64,000 nt of DNA from Citrus sinensis (GCF_022201045.2 NC_068559.1:23753501-23817500); one strand, 5' to 3'. Positions 40,407 to 54,645 are shown, numbered from the stretch's first letter. Program-made: numbers and translations. The notes: generated by a model not told the origin, from the sequence alone.

Positions 40407-43400
40407 TTAGAATGGGCTGATGCTGCGAGCCAACTTTAACATGAATTCAGGTACAAGGCGTCTTCTTGGAGGAGCCACTGCATCTTTGGCACGGGCTTCT
40501 TGGTCGTCAGCATGGATGATAGCAACAATATCTTCAAACATGTCATCTTTCCCGCCTCTCATTGGATCCTGAATGGCATATGAGCCAAACAGAAGTTGTA
40601 AATAATTGTAGAAATAAAGATTTTAGCATTCATTTTGCTGCCAAAAAGATGAACAAATAAAATATAACAGAGCAGCAGGAGGTTTATTCATTGAAGCATT
40701 AATTTAATGCTATTTATTGACTGTTAAAAAAAAAAAAAATCTTGCAGAACCCCATAAGTTTTCAGCACCACGTAATTTAAGTTTACTTGTATACTTTGGG
40801 AATAAAAATGCCTGAGATGGAGATGAGACAAAATTTTTGTTGAAGCTGCTATTTTTCCAAACCATGAATAATACTTGGCAGAGGTAACAAGAAAGAAGGC
40901 ATCAGATTGCTTCTTATACCTGAAGAAACAGATCAGTGTGTGTCTTCCCTTCATACAAAATCGATTCAGCTCTCACTCCAACTCTTTGAAGAGTATTTGC
41001 AAAATTCTTACTGCACAAATGATATCAAAATAAGTCCTTCACAAGCACTGAAGACATTTATATCGCTTATCAACATTCACGGAGTACAGAACAGGAGTTA
41101 ATGATAACTAGAGGCTTGTATAATTGTTCAGCTGAAGTGCAGGCCACTGCTGAGAAGTGAACGTTTATAAAATATAGATAAAACCTCTAACCTTCAAATG
41201 TCATATGCATATGATACAGATGCAACTTTGAGGGGGCTAGGCTAATTAGAATTAACCTCTGAGTCTGGGGATAGGTTGTATTCAAATTGCAAAGGCTTAG
41301 TTATCAAAAGCTGTATATCAATGATCCATTTCAATTGTGCCATGCAACCCACAATCATAAGATTCTACAACACAAGCGCTGCATATTTTTTCTATCTACA
41401 TTCAGCATAGACAGCATCGTTATTTAAACCCTCTCTAAATCCCTTCATTGCCATTTCATTTTCGCTGTTTGACCTACCACTCCCCTCAGACAAACCTATA
41501 TAAAAGCAATAAATTTCCTAAAATATAACTGAAGCATCTCCATCTTGAGGTTATTGGTTGTCTGTTATTCTACCACTGCCATAGGATTTATAACTGACCC
41601 ATCTAAACATCCTCCTCTTGCATTACAGGCCTCACACAACATCATTTCTTCATTAAACACTATAAAATACATGCTTCATATCTTTAAATCTGAAAAAAAA
41701 AAAAAAAGGTATTCAAGAGTAATTTCTTTAAACAATGACAGCTAGAATCAGAACATATTTCATAGGAAAAATCAATTTTAGGATACTGCAACCACCAAGT
41801 GAAATGACTTGAAGAAGATTAACAATTTGATATAAACAAGTAGCCTATATGGAGAATGGAAAGTAGTTAGTAAAAAAGTACCACTGATATTTAAATAGCA
41901 TTTTATTCACTACAAACTTGCAGATTGAGATTAGCTAAAACATACATTTACAAGCAAAAAGAAGAACCTTTTTCATTTTTACCACAGAAAAGAATGGGAA
42001 GTTCAATTACATGATTTTATGGATTATCAAAAACAGGAACGCTCTATAACTAATTAAATTTCTCTAGGAAAGAAAGCATAAATTGGAATTAAGATAATCA
42101 TATGCAATCGCACAGTTCACTTAAGAGGAGAATAAAACCTCGCATCTGCTGGAATAGAATAATCTGCAGTGCCATGAAAAAGAATAATAGGAGGTAGAAG
42201 AGAAACTGCATGTCTGGTGTTTGGGTCCTGGACCAGCACTTCAGGTGAATATTGTCGCAAAGATTCTTCCCCATCCATTATGCTGCAGCAATTGACAGTA
42301 GAAGAATAATGTATTGATTTAAGATAATGCATGCATACCCAGATCTAATATTGAAAGAACATGTATGTACCTTAAAAAGATGGAACGGTACAGGCCCCGA
42401 CTATGGAAGTGATCTACTAGGTCAAACAAATTGTATCTGATTGTAGATTTTGGGGGGAGAACAGTAAGAAAATACCACAAAACACTGAAATGAAATAATA
42501 GAGGAAATGGAGAACAGAAAAATATTTGGTAAAGAAGGATTGAGGCAGATTATGTTTTGGTCAAACTATAGGTATGAAGGCAGATAAGAAAGTTATATTC
42601 ATGCTTCTGTGATGATACAATCATATCTCCTTCAGTGAGATTTGATGGAACTTATCAAACTGTAGTTGAACTAGATGTTTCAAAGTTACACTTGAGGAGC
42701 AAAGACAATGTCAGACAAATTGTTTTAAACCAAGACCGCAACACCACAGTCATATAGCAAATCTATTTAGAAAATATGGGTTAAAAAAAAAATGCGAATG
42801 TACTATATTAAAAGTAAAAATGCTCAGTATTCAACAAATCTCCATTAAGAAATGTGCTAAATTACTAAGCCACTTTCCTCATCTTGTTCGAAAAAGATAG
42901 AACAAAATTATAGCTTACTATCATTAGATTTATCTACAAATTTATTATCTTTAAACTACAGCAAAGAAGATATCATGGACTCAAGAAAACATTGAACAAA
43001 TATTACCCTCCAGATAAACCAAAATAAGCCCTAATCTGGGAGACACTCCAAGTTGTGCTCTCTTCTTCACCAGTCTCTTTGATTGCCTGCTCCAATAGTG
43101 TACATGCAGCAATATGTGCACCAGCTGACTGTCCCATTAGATATATCCTATCCAAAGGATCAACAATAAAGAATAGCGTATTCAGCAAAAGAACCTCTTA
43201 AACATAAGATAATTCTAAGGGAAGAAGAAAAGTCAAGAGTTACCTATCAGGATCACCTCCATACTCAGATATATTATTGCAAACAAAAGAGATGCCTTGG
43301 GAAGCATCCTTCACCATATCCTTGATGGTTCCCTGAGGAAAATTTCTGCATGCATATTTCAATAAAGAGATCAAAGTTGGAGGTGCCTGGATGTTATACA

Positions 43401-45686
43401 ATAGAGAATGCACATTTGCACAGAAAATACAGAGCCAAAGCCTCGGTACTGATGCAATATGAGCAGTGGACTATTAATAAGTTAACATCAAAATTGTAAA
43501 AATGTAATTCCTTGTCACATTTGTCAATGAATCCACGTAATCCGCCCTTGTCAATGAAAGATACACAATTAGGCATACAAACTGTTGACAAATTCTAATG
43601 AACTAAGATTAATGAAATAAATATTTTGTGGATGCATAAGAAATTTTTTTAACACACTCGATTATTTCTGGAATATAGTTGCCAATAAATGCACCGTGGG
43701 ATATCCAATTTTAGAAGGCACCACCAAAACAAGAAAGCAGGAGTCAGAGGGTGCTAAGTTAACAAAATAGTTAACCGGAAAGCTTATCTTGCCCACTTTC
43801 ATGTGCCTGTGAATATAAGCTGGTGTGATATTCATGTACGAATTGACAATTCAGAATCCATATGATAGATCGAACTTAGACGAATGCCAAGAAGTGCTTC
43901 AAGTTCTGAATTTGCATCTTAGTGAATGGTATACAAAGCAATGTAGCACACAAACAAAACCCAATTTGCTTGGGAAGACACTATGTATGGCAAAGAAAAA
44001 TGATGAAACTTATGGCTAAAGTTACAAAAACACCACCTGTAATCTATGCAAGCAACAATGATGTCCCTTTCTGATAACTGTTGCCCTAAAAGAGAACCCC
44101 AAGCTTTGTAACTGCATCAACAGAAAGACAAACTCAACAACGCCTGTAGCTGTAAGATGGTAGTCATAAATGATCCAGGAAATTAGCAGGTAATTGTTGT
44201 GAAATTTACAGAATCAGACTAAACTTACAAGAATTAACATCTAATCAAGTAAAGATAGTAAAAAGATTAAAAAACAAAATCCATTTCCTTCCATGCTGAC
44301 ACGAACGAGATAAACAATACATGTAAGATCGTTGCGACTAGAGAAGTAATTATACTTTGTTGTATGCATGCAACTCCGCCTACTTCAATTGTTTTGTCTT
44401 TTTTCACTTCTGTAGAGTTCTTTCCATTATTTAGTACAAGTACATAAAAGTTTACTGGCATTCCCATATAAGAAAATGTAAGCTACTACCAATTTTCCCA
44501 ACGCCTACAATGCACATGTCTAAATTCGATTTCCATGTCTGCAATAACTAGCTCAAGTTTTCAATGGCAACAGTAGACATAGAAAATCAAGGAAGAAATA
44601 ACTCACCCAATAATCCAGGCTCCCCCAGTTATAAATGCTACAACCGGCTTTGGGCCATCACTACTTTTAGGGAAATACAGATCAAGCCTGCGCTGCACAA
44701 AATTTCAGCCAATTGTGCTAAACAAATAAAATAAATAAATAAATAAAAGACAGAAGGATTTGCATAAATTATTTGCACATCAGAGCAGAAGAAATAAACT
44801 AAGTCCCAACATATGCCTACCTATTTCTTGGTTGATCACCATAAACTATACCTCTGCGTACTTGACTAGAGAAGAAATAGTGACATCCCACTGCAAAAAA
44901 GAATCCAACAAACTAGTTATCATACTCCACCTTATAAATAATTACATCAACATCACATGTACGTGTGGATCGCCATAATGTTGAGCCCCTTACTTATTAG
45001 CCTAAGCTTGCATGGGCGTAATCACTTGACGTGGTATTAGAATTAAAAAGCAGAGAATTTTCACAAATGACTAGAAATGGTAGAGACCTTGAATAAAACC
45101 AGGCAAGAGCAGCAATGAGTAACAACCAAGAGCGAGAAATCTCACGATCCATCTGTAGCCTACCCTGAATAAAAATTAAATGATCAGCAATCGATCAATC
45201 AATAACGAAAACAAAAAAAAAATTTAATAAATGAATCAAAAAGAAAATAATTTCAGCAGCATACCCGAGATATCTCAACAGCTTGAAGCTCAAGCGAGTG
45301 ACCAAGAAAGTTTCGGCGGCGGCACGGCCTACATCTTTACTAAAAGAGTGGCGGCGGGACCCACCAGCAGAAGAAGCAGCGCCACTGCCATTACTGCCGG
45401 ACAATGAACTGAGAGAGTTGTCGCTGGCGGATCGGCGGCGTCGCTGCTGATAGCAATTGCCAAGACCGGGACTGTCGTTGGGTGAAGTGATGTTATTATT
45501 GTTGTAACTGGAGGTTCTTGAAAGAACAGGCTTGATGTTGGTGATGGCCTTCTCCACGTCTTCGTATTCAGATGAAATTAAGAGACTGGTCGTGGGGTCA
45601 TCCCTTTCTATCTCTGCTTTTATCAACATTGCTGCCGCCTCTGTTCCCCGATGATGATAAGTTACTGGTAAGATCTGAGATGGCAT
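40407..45686 (-). CDS. ICME: Isoprenylcysteine alpha-carbonyl methylesterase
   Basis: Demethylates prenylated, carboxymethylated proteins at endomembranes, reversing ICMT; in Arabidopsis it affects ABA signalling. Eleven minus-strand exons: 45686-45265, 45164-45088, 44890-44821, 44687-44607, 44111-44037, 43345-43244, 43147-43007, 42436-42371, 42282-42139, 41010-40920, 40568-40407 (1431 nt, 476 aa, phases consistent). The N-terminal 130 residues are Ser/Arg/Asn-rich; a hydrophobic segment at about 147-162 ([16 protein letters not shown]) fits membrane anchoring. Alpha/beta-hydrolase features: oxyanion-loop TGGAW 210-214 (the plant ICME variant of HGGXW), nucleophile elbow GQSAG 281-285 (Ser283), Asp385 in [10 protein letters not shown] and His417 in KTHTDLFL. 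It ends [11 protein letters not shown]...SISPF as in Arabidopsis ICME (427 aa); the extra length is in the N-terminus. An (AT)n tract 100-130 bp upstream may serve as TATA element. Confidence 0.95.
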
Positions 45687-48600
45687 TTTCTTTTCTTTTC
45701 TTTCCCCCCTTTTTTAAGATAGGAAGAATAATGAACTATCCTAACTGTTTTTTCAGTTTTTTTTTTATTATTCTCTGAAAATCTTCCCTTTATATATATA
45801 TATATATATATATACTCAAGGGGGGAAGGGTGTCATAGTAAAATGATTTATGCAGAAGAGCAGAGCGGAGTGAAATTTGGTTAATTCAGTCCTCTGGGAA
45901 CGAGGAAGCACAGGATGTACCCGTGCAAGAAGATAAACGAGAGGCAAAGTTGATTGGAGTCTTTGAGAAGAAGCCACTGGGATTTTGCCAAATGGCAGTA
46001 TTTCATTGGGTTCTTATACTTTGTTGGTGGAGAAACTTGGAATTGGTCGTTGGCTTTTGCTGGGCTGGGCATTTGCCTTCCATGACTTTTAAACTTTCAC
46101 TTTCTTCGATATTTGAAGATCCAAAATGTTGTTGATCCACACTCAACAGAACCCACTGATCCGATCATCCCTTGGCTTCGCGCCAGCTGAGTCAGACTCC
46201 TCAGTCCTCTCCTCTACTTTCGTTTCTCGGAAGGGAGAAAGTGATCAGCAAGCTGACAAGCCCTTGCCTGAATCTAATACCAAGCTCTTGCACCGCCATC
46301 ATAATAGGAGTAATAATAGTAACAGGCTAACAGCCCCACAAGACACAAATATAGAAACAATAAATAGAATAATATTTTGAGTCGCCATGAACTTATTTTT
46401 CTAAAGAAATGGAACCAAATAAAACCATAAGATACCATTCTTTCTTCAATTCTTTAACCCAGCCAAGCCTCATGTGCACGTATAAATATTTAAAAGAAAT
46501 ATTAAAAAGAACTTTCTTTTGGTGGGCGATATATTTTAAGATAAGTAACATTAATACTCATAATCTTTTGAAGTATCAGGAGCATTGAAATTTTACTTAG
46601 TTGAAAATTTTGTTGGAAATTTGTTTTATTGTACTTTAAAAGAAAAGTGCACTCATAATCTTGAGATTTGCCCTAATATACAAGTAGATTTGTATAATGT
46701 TAAAATAAACTGATACTTTTTGATACCAAACAATCTTGTTAACGTTTCTTGTACTAAATGAGATCAAACCATTCCATTTCAGTTCAATTTTTTTTGATAA
46801 ACTTGCAATGTCGGCTTATTTTGGCCACTTCTGAAAGCGCGCAGCTGGCTTTATCTGACTTGTGGGCTTTGCCAATTTGCCATATCAGACGGATTCATCA
46901 ATTTTTATAACTTAAAATCCAACTTAACTTTAGATCTTCGAATTAAATCCCTTTCTTGTCATATCATTGGAAATTTAGAAGCTTATACAATCGAAAAAGT
47001 ATAGTTACCCCTTCTATTAATGATCCTTAACTTTAGATCTTCAATTAAATTTATTGAACTATATATAATTAAAGCCCAGTCCAAGGTTCTCAGTTGGGGT
47101 ATGTAACTCCGTCGGACTGGCCCAGAGAGGGTGTATCAGTAACTCTGGGGCATCATTTTTGCCACTGGTTTTGCACTTCTCTCAATTGTTGTGCGCGCTG
47201 TGGTCCATAGAATTAATGGGCTCAAATCATTTCCCAGAAACTCAAATTTCCATCTATTTTATCAAAATCCAACGATTACACACACTAATTGTGTATTTAC
47301 TAATCAATAATCAGTAATTAAAATGGACTGAAATCGGAATGAGAAATAGAAATAAGAACAAACTGTTTATTTTAGCCTGAGAATCAGAATTGGTATTAAC
47401 TGTATTGTCATTGATGTGTTTATTTTATTTTGGAATCATAATGTATAGTTATAAATTACTAAACTGACCATCCAATTTATCCAAATCCAACCATTACACA
47501 CACTAATGGTGTGTTTACTAATAAGTAATCAGAATGGATTGGAATCAAAAGCAAACATATCATAAATCATAATGGTATATATAATTAAAAAAAATCACAA
47601 TTTTTATCTTCCCTATATGCAAACAGAGAGATAATACTTATAGAAAGCAATTATCATATTATTTTTCTTAATTTTGATATTGTTAATATTCTCACTAAAA
47701 TTTAAATAATACCAAAGATCATATCATATTTGAGAATTATCAACGAACATATGTCACATTAGCTTGCGAATGAATGTACACTAAAATTTTGACTTAAAAA
47801 AAAAACAATCGACAAATTAAGCTTAAAAATAATTCAACACTTGAAACATTCAAGACTCAAGTCATTGGATCATAGTTTTATATATCAAATATATAATTAA
47901 TTAAAAGTTTACACAATGCTAATATGCTATGTTATGATTGACCCACTATAATTAATTCCACTGTTTATTTCAACTTAATTAAAGAGTTTCACCTTTCTCA
48001 ACGTCTTACGTCTACTTTTCATTTTAAACTTGTAACAGTTATCAAGCCTTTTTGGCTAAAGACAGTGGTCAAACAAAACCTAAAGTTTCTTTAGAGCAAA
48101 CTATACTTTCACTAATTCACTTTATGAACAATAAAAGAAAGTTGAAAAAGGCTTAACTTCAAATGAATTTGGCTGTCGTATTTTGGTGGAAAAGGCTTAA
48201 GTTCAACTCTAAATCCTAATCGTACTTTGCCAAAAGCTCTTGATGAATGCTTACAAAATTAAATTAGTGGATCATGATTGGCAAATTAAACCAAAATGGG
48301 AAACAAAAATTATGCGCCACTGAAAGTTTTAAAACATCAAGTCCACTGAAGGATTCGGCTATGTCATATGCATTTATATCTAGTCACTTTTGAATTTTAC
48401 AATGAGTTTTATGACAATTTTCTCTATTGAGTGGAGAAGATAATTATGAGGGATTAAGATGATTCGCACTGTGGCTGTGCAGCCAATCGAACAATTCAAC
48501 GTCCATTGGCAAATTGCGTATGCATCGCTAGTTTGGTCATGAATAAAAATTTATTACATGATATCATTACATTTTACAAGCTAAATATTTGAGCACAATG

Positions 48601-49477
48601 ATTTATATTGTATGGGACTTTACTTTTTCCTATAAAGCACCCCCCACAAAAAAATAAAAATAAAAATAAATGGTGATGGTGCAAGCATAGGGTCCGCGAC
48701 CATGACATAAGCTTAATCAACTAAAAAGTGATACGGTTTTTGTTTGATATGATATGAATGGAGTCGCGAAAATGATCTCCTGAGTTTGGCCTTGGCGTGG
48801 TTGATGAGAGAAATAACGCCCAATTGAAAAGCTCAAAAGCTCAAAAGCATGCATTCCATTGCAAAAGCACTCAACTTTTAAAAGCGCACAGAACGCAAGT
48901 TTCCCCGCATTTCAGAGACCGAATGACCCCGTGTATTACACGGTAAGATTATCTTCTGCTTCTGCTTCTGCTTTTTGGGAAATCGATTAAACCATAAATT
49001 GTGACAAAGACATTGCTTATTACTAGCCCTAGCTAGTTCCTATTTCTTTTTTTTTTTGCTTTGCTTTGTTGAACGTTGTTTTGTTAGCTAGTTCATTTAG
49101 CCATAAATTAAGCGAATAAGCTTTTCTCCATTGAGGGAGATAGCAAGTCTATTAATTTTATTGAAACTTTCCCACTATAATTGTTTTCTTTTTCACTTTC
49201 TTACGGTGAGTCGGTGATGGGTTAATTAATGCCACCTAGACTGGATAGCACAATTTTAAATGTGTTTGATGATTAGGTTTCCTTATCAAAGATGCTCAAC
49301 TCGGTTCATTGATTTCTGCCAAACAAACTTCATAAATTAATTACTTATTAAAAGATCAAATTAGGAGAATGTTCTCAAATTATACTTGTTAAAACATTAA
49401 CTTATATGATTGATCAATCAAATTGCTCACTTAAGGATCATATCGATCCTTAGCAACCTCATTATAGCCACCCTTGT
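45687..49477. other. ICME upstream region and repeat-rich intergenic DNA
   Basis: The ICME promoter and leader occupy the first few hundred bases, with (TA)n at 45790-45814. No gene is supported beyond. A diverged direct repeat of about 80 bp lies at about 47252-47339 and 47469-47546 (shared ATTACACACACTAAT and TTTACTAAT), resembling ends of Harbinger-like elements. A shorter repeat, CTTAACTTTAGATCTTC, is at about 46922 and 47027. Confidence 0.5.
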
Positions 49478-49497
49478 TATATATATATATATATATA

Positions 49498-49640
49498 GTA
49501 ATTTTCTAATTAGAAATTTTAAAGTGCGGGAAAGTTTTAAAACTGAAAGTTTTAAAATCGCACGGCTTTAAAGGTTACAATTTTAAACTTTTAAAACTAT
49601 GCAGTTTTAAAACTTTCCTGCACTTAAAAATTCGAGACTA
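49498..49640. repeat. Foldback (inverted-repeat) element beside SSRs
   Basis: Left arm 49522-49545 (AAGTGCGGGAAAGTTTTAAAACTG) and right arm 49602-49625 are reverse complements at 23 of 24 positions, with weaker pairing extending outwards towards 49498 and 49640, around a 56-nt loop. (AT)n lies on its left (49478-49498) and (CT)20 then (AT)n on its right. It is probably a MITE; no clear target-site duplication is visible because both sides are simple repeat. Confidence 0.75.
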
Positions 49641-49647
49641 GAACATT

Positions 49648-49654
<7 letters not shown>

Positions 49655-49714
<60 letters not shown>
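49655..49714. repeat. Compound (CT)20(AT)10 microsatellite
   Basis: A CT dinucleotide run (49655-49694) passes directly into an AT run (to 49714). Confidence 0.9.
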
Positions 49715-49715
<1 letters not shown>

Positions 49716-49769
49716 GTTTAAAAGATCAAATTAGGATAATGTTCTCCGATTATACATGTTGAAACATGA

Positions 49770-51419
49770 TCTCGATATATTCTCTAATAGCTTAAAATTA
49801 TAGCCACCGTCGTGAGATCAGGAATAACAATTAATAAATATAGTTTAAAATTAGATGTCAACAAGGAATCATAAACATTAATCAATCGTGCCAACTCCTG
49901 TAATTAATGGATGCTTAGTCTGTAAGCCATAAAGTCGTTATGATGATTAAAAATTACTTATTCTGAAGACTATCAACTTTATTTAAAAGCTGCTCGGAGG
50001 TTCTTGACTTCACATCTGAAGCATGCGATCAATTGAATTGGCCTTGTCACTCATGCATGATGCCTAACACAAATCATTAGCCTTGCTATTTTTATATTTG
50101 AGGCATAGTGAGAAGTTACGTTAGGTTTGTATAAGCAGTTATCTCCACAATATAGATTCTCTTTAGTGATCCGTATACGAAACAATAAAATTTTCGGCGC
50201 ATGCAAATACCCATTAACTTACTTAAACTGCCATTTGCGGTCTCTTGATTTAAAGTAGGAAACACAGCATTAGATCATTGCAACTAATCTCGAACGTGTG
50301 AGAATGTAATATTGTGTCCAATAATCTTTAATTTACCTATATCTTATAGCAGTATTCTCATCATATGGTATTCTATTTATAGGAAAAGTCTAGAGTGCTT
50401 TACGTACATTGTTTTTTTTTTTTTTGGTTCATTCACTCTTGCCATAGTATATTTCAACAAAATCGTGATTTTATTAATACACTTCTGCCAAATATTTAAT
50501 GGATAAGCAGCAATGTTATCAAGTGCTAAATTAAGTGTACTATTTATAAACTACATTTGCTTTTTTAACTTGTCAATTTCAAATAGCATTTGCTGGAAAA
50601 TGGCCCAACTACATTTGTTTTAGAGTTTTATAGGATTGTTCTTTAGTTCTCAAGAGTCAATAGGAAAAAGAAAATGTAAAACAAATAAAAGAATGAAAGA
50701 AAGAAGAAAGGATTGTTAGAAAAATTGATTAGTAACTGCGTGTCTCGTAATAAGCAATGCTCCTGCAGGCATTGAAGACTTTTTTCCGAGTGCACCGTGT
50801 AATAAAGAGATCAAAGACGTACGTGACACATAAAGAGACAATAACTTAACATGGTACGTAATTTCTTTTGAACTGGGATCCATCTCATCTTCTGTCAAGA
50901 TTTAAGTCAAACAAACTAGCTTATCATTCTTGAAATGATCTCTTTTGCGTATTCCAAATCTTGAAACAACTAATCTCCTATCATGATAAGGGTCTGATAC
51001 AACAATAGCAACCTAGGCCCCATGCCATGCAATTACTCCAAATTTATAAAGAATTAGATTTGACGAGTTGTGTGATTTGCCATGCCAAATCATGTAGCCT
51101 AATATAATTAATGGAAATTCAACACCTCCCCTGTTATTTTGAGCGGCATTCCGGGTTTTTAAATTTTGCCGCAAAAACACATTTTTATGACAGGATGTAC
51201 GTCACGACAACAAAAGATAACAATGCCAAATACTTATTTTTCATGCAAGATCATCAGGACTCTGGAGGCTACATAGTTACTGTACGCAAGTTCGTTTCTA
51301 TGGATTACTTTTATTTTTTATTTTTTTGGGCTTCATTGAACAGTGGAGCTCAAATGAACTCTCCAAGTTAATATTATTAGAAAAAGGTGACCAAATTAAT
51401 AAGAAAGCATGCATAGGCA
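49770..51419. other. AT-rich intergenic DNA
   Basis: No supported gene. Open frames at 50312-50506, 50716-50898 (minus) and 51111-51371 show no recognisable domain, splice structure or promoter. Confidence 0.5.
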
Positions 51420-54400
51420 TAGGGGTGGGCAATGGATCGGATTCGGATTTGAAGGTAAATCCGATTGGATGAAGTTTGTGGGATCCGATCGGATTTGGTT
51501 TGGATCAGATCGGATTCGGATCAATCCGAATCATTCGATCGGATATGCACTATAAACAAAAAAAAAATTAAATAAATAAGCTAAAGTGCTAAAAAATAAG
51601 TTTAACTCATGTTCGGATTCGGACTTCGGCCTTCGGATCACTAGTCCAGTCAGTCAGTCACCACTCACCAGTTCACACCTCACATTGTTCACTCACTCTC
51701 AGATCTTACATCTCAGTCATAGACTCACAGCACAGGTCACAGCCAACTGAGCCAAGTACCAACTCAAACTGTCAAACTGACATTAACAAAAGACATAGGA
51801 CTCAGCGAGCATGAGCAGCAGAGCAAAAGCAAAATGCCAAAACCAGCTTCATCCTGTCATCCGTCTTGAACCCATTAACAAGTAACGACCACGCCAAAAC
51901 TCAGCCACCGCCGGCCTGCTGACACCAATCGACTGGAAGCTAGCTGATTTCGACTGAAACCCAGGCGAACGGAACCCAATTAATCGACCTAAACCCAGCT
52001 GACAGTTGCCTCTTCAACCACCGAACTGATCAAGTCCAGCGCCGACCAGCTGCCACGCCAAACGCCGATAATCCACTTCCACTATTCCTGAACACCTAGC
52101 AACTTTATTCATGGTAAGCAATTAAACCCGACCCATGACAATTGAAAGTTAACACAACTCACTTAGAATTTCATGCTTCTTTTCGACTTTTAGGGTTTTT
52201 TTAGTTGCATTGCAGCCTTGCGGGTAGGTTGGTAACTGCTTGGAAAATGAAAAATCGAAAATGCCACCAAATGGTTTGGGCCAAACCCGAGAGCAAGCAG
52301 CCAAACTGCCCCCAAACCCGAGAGCAAGACATGAATTGTTCTGTTTTTTCCTTTTATATTTTCTAATGTATGATTATTCATTTGTAATATTAGTTGAGAA
52401 AGACATGAATATGTATTGATGTAAAATTCAAATTTATTAATTATTAAATAATCATCATTATTTAATGTATGATTATTCATTTATAACATTAGTTTATTAA
52501 TTATTAATAAACTAAGGAACAATATCAATCCTTTAAAATTAAAAATTCAACTTCATACCGTACATTGTGGTAGTAGAATTATTTTATGATAAGTTAATGT
52601 CATTAATTGCTTTATTTCCAAATAATAATTTGATGAATGAATTTGTTTAGCTAGTAAGCTAGGCTGAAGAGATTATATATAGTCAAAAGTTATATTTATT
52701 TTTTAGTTGAAAATTCATAAACGGAAGTTACAGAACAATAATGATTAATATGATTTTTGTATTTTCAAATGACTGGACATTCAAAATCAAATTCCAATGA
52801 TGATGATGAAGTTGAAAGTGTACAAGTACCCACAGAAAAGACAAATACAAAGCGGAAGAATCCAACTCAGAGATGACTAATAAAGAAAAGATCTGAGACA
52901 TGGAATCATTACACTGTACTTGAGGACAATCAATATAAAGCAAAGTGCAACTATTGTGGCAAGATATATCAGTGCCATCTTAGGTTTGAGGAACTCATTT
53001 AAAAGTATGTGAAGCATACTTGAACGTGAAGCGAGAGCAAGATGAAAGACAACAAAAATTGGCAGCCGAGAGTAGTGAAGGAAATGCAAGTAATATAGTT
53101 TTTGCCAAAGGATGGAGTCAAGAAGCTTGTAGAAGGGCAGTCAGTAAAATGATTATCTTGGGCGAGTTGCAGCTTAATTTTGTTGACAACAAAGGGTTTA
53201 GGCATTTTTGCAATGTAGTTGTTCCTCAGTTTATTATGCCATCTCGAAGAACTATTAGTAGGGATGTTATGGATATGTTCTTGGAAGAAAATGGAATTTT
53301 GAAGAGTTTGATATGTAAGAATAAGCATAGAGTGTCTCTTACAACTGACATATGGACTTCAGTTCATAAACATGAGTTATATGGTAATCACAGCTTACTT
53401 TATTGATAGTGATTGGTGTTTACATAGGAAGATTATTAGTTTCAGCATAATTGAAGACCATAAAGGGAAGTCCATTTGCAAAAAGATTGAGTCATGTTTG
53501 CTTGAATCGAGAATAGAGAGGGTGTGTGCAATAACTGTTGATAATGCGTCGGGCAATGATTTTGCTATTGATTATGTGAAGAACCAAATGCTTATGTGGA
53601 AGAATGTTGATGCACTTGTGTTGCGGGGTGATTACATGCATGTGCGTTGTTGTGCACATATCTTAAATTTCATTGTCACTGGGGGGTTAAAAGAGTTGCA
53701 TGCCTCAGTTGCCGGTATTCGAAATGCTGTGAAGTATGTAAGATCATCCATTTTGATATTAAAAGCATTTAAACAGTGTGTAAATCATGTGAAAGGCCCT
53801 AATGGAACTGTGGTTTTAGATTGTATCACTAGGTGGAATTCCACCTATTTGATGTTGATGACTGCTTTGAAATTTCGGGAGGCATTTGAGAGGATGGCAG
53901 AAGTGGATAAATTGTATGAAGCATACTTTAGAGGAAGAAAATGGGAAAAATAGGGTGGGGCCACATGAGCTTGAAGATTGGGAACATGCCGAAAGAATTG
54001 TGAGGTTTTTAAAGATCTTTTATGATGCTACATTGACTTTTTCAGCCTCTTTGAGTGTCACTTTCAATCTTTGTTATGATACAATTGGCTTAATCGAGAA
54101 TTTATTGAGTGCATTAGAAAAAAGCAAAGATGTTTATGTGCATTTGATGGCTTCTAGTATGAGGGAAAAATATGACAAATATTGGGAATGCACGGAGAAA
54201 ATCAACAAAATCTTGATTATTGCCTCAATACTTGATCCACGCTGCAAAATGGATTTTACTAAACATATTTTTAGTATGATTTTTTCCGATGATAGTGTGA
54301 AGATTGAAGAAATGGTCGCGGTGATGAAAGGCTTGTTGAATTCACTTTTTGATGCATATAGTGAATGGAACTCCTCACCACCATTGCCTAGTAAGAGTTT

Positions 54401-54645
54401 TCGTAGTGGCAGTGCCAGTGGTGGCGGTGGCGGTTCTAGTTCTTCTCCACACCTTATAGATGACACGGATCGGCAATAAGGGTACATAATGGAACATGGT
54501 GATGATACTTTACGAGTTGCTCGCCCTTTTCTTGGATATGCTAAGAAAGTTTTAATTCAAAACGAGGGCAAGCTTGTGACGACCGAGGTGGAAAGATACT
54601 TACTTGACCCGATTGAAGATCCTAGTAATGATAAACTAAATTGTC
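51420..54645 (+). mobile_element. hAT superfamily DNA transposon, 3'-truncated relic
   Basis: The left end starts TAGGGGTGGGCAATGGATCGG, a typical plant hAT terminus, followed by subterminal GGATCGGATTCGG repeats to about 51545. A C/A-rich leader (51640-52100) precedes the transposase remnant. The 8 bp before it (CATAGGCA, 51412-51419) would be the target duplication, but no matching right end exists, and the transposase C-terminal dimerisation domain stops near 54645, where unrelated AT-rich sequence starts. The right part is therefore lost. Confidence 0.75.
52769..54645 (+). pseudogene. hAT transposase (BED zinc finger, RICESLEEPER-like), degenerate
   Basis: ATG at 52769 opens an acidic head. 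A BED zinc finger follows (ETWNHYT, then KCNYCGKIYQ) but is broken by in-frame stops near 52874, 52999 and 53021. The RNase H-like core continues in three frames: TTDIWTSVHKHELYG up to about 53378, then MVITAYFIDSDWCLHRKIISF to about 53930, then NGKNRVGPHELEDWEHAERI and KINKILIIASILDPRCKM to 54479. These shifts mark at least two frameshifts. A final piece from 54489 (LVTTEVERYLLDPIEDPSND) is the start of the hAT dimerisation domain, truncated. It cannot make a functional transposase. Confidence 0.9.
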
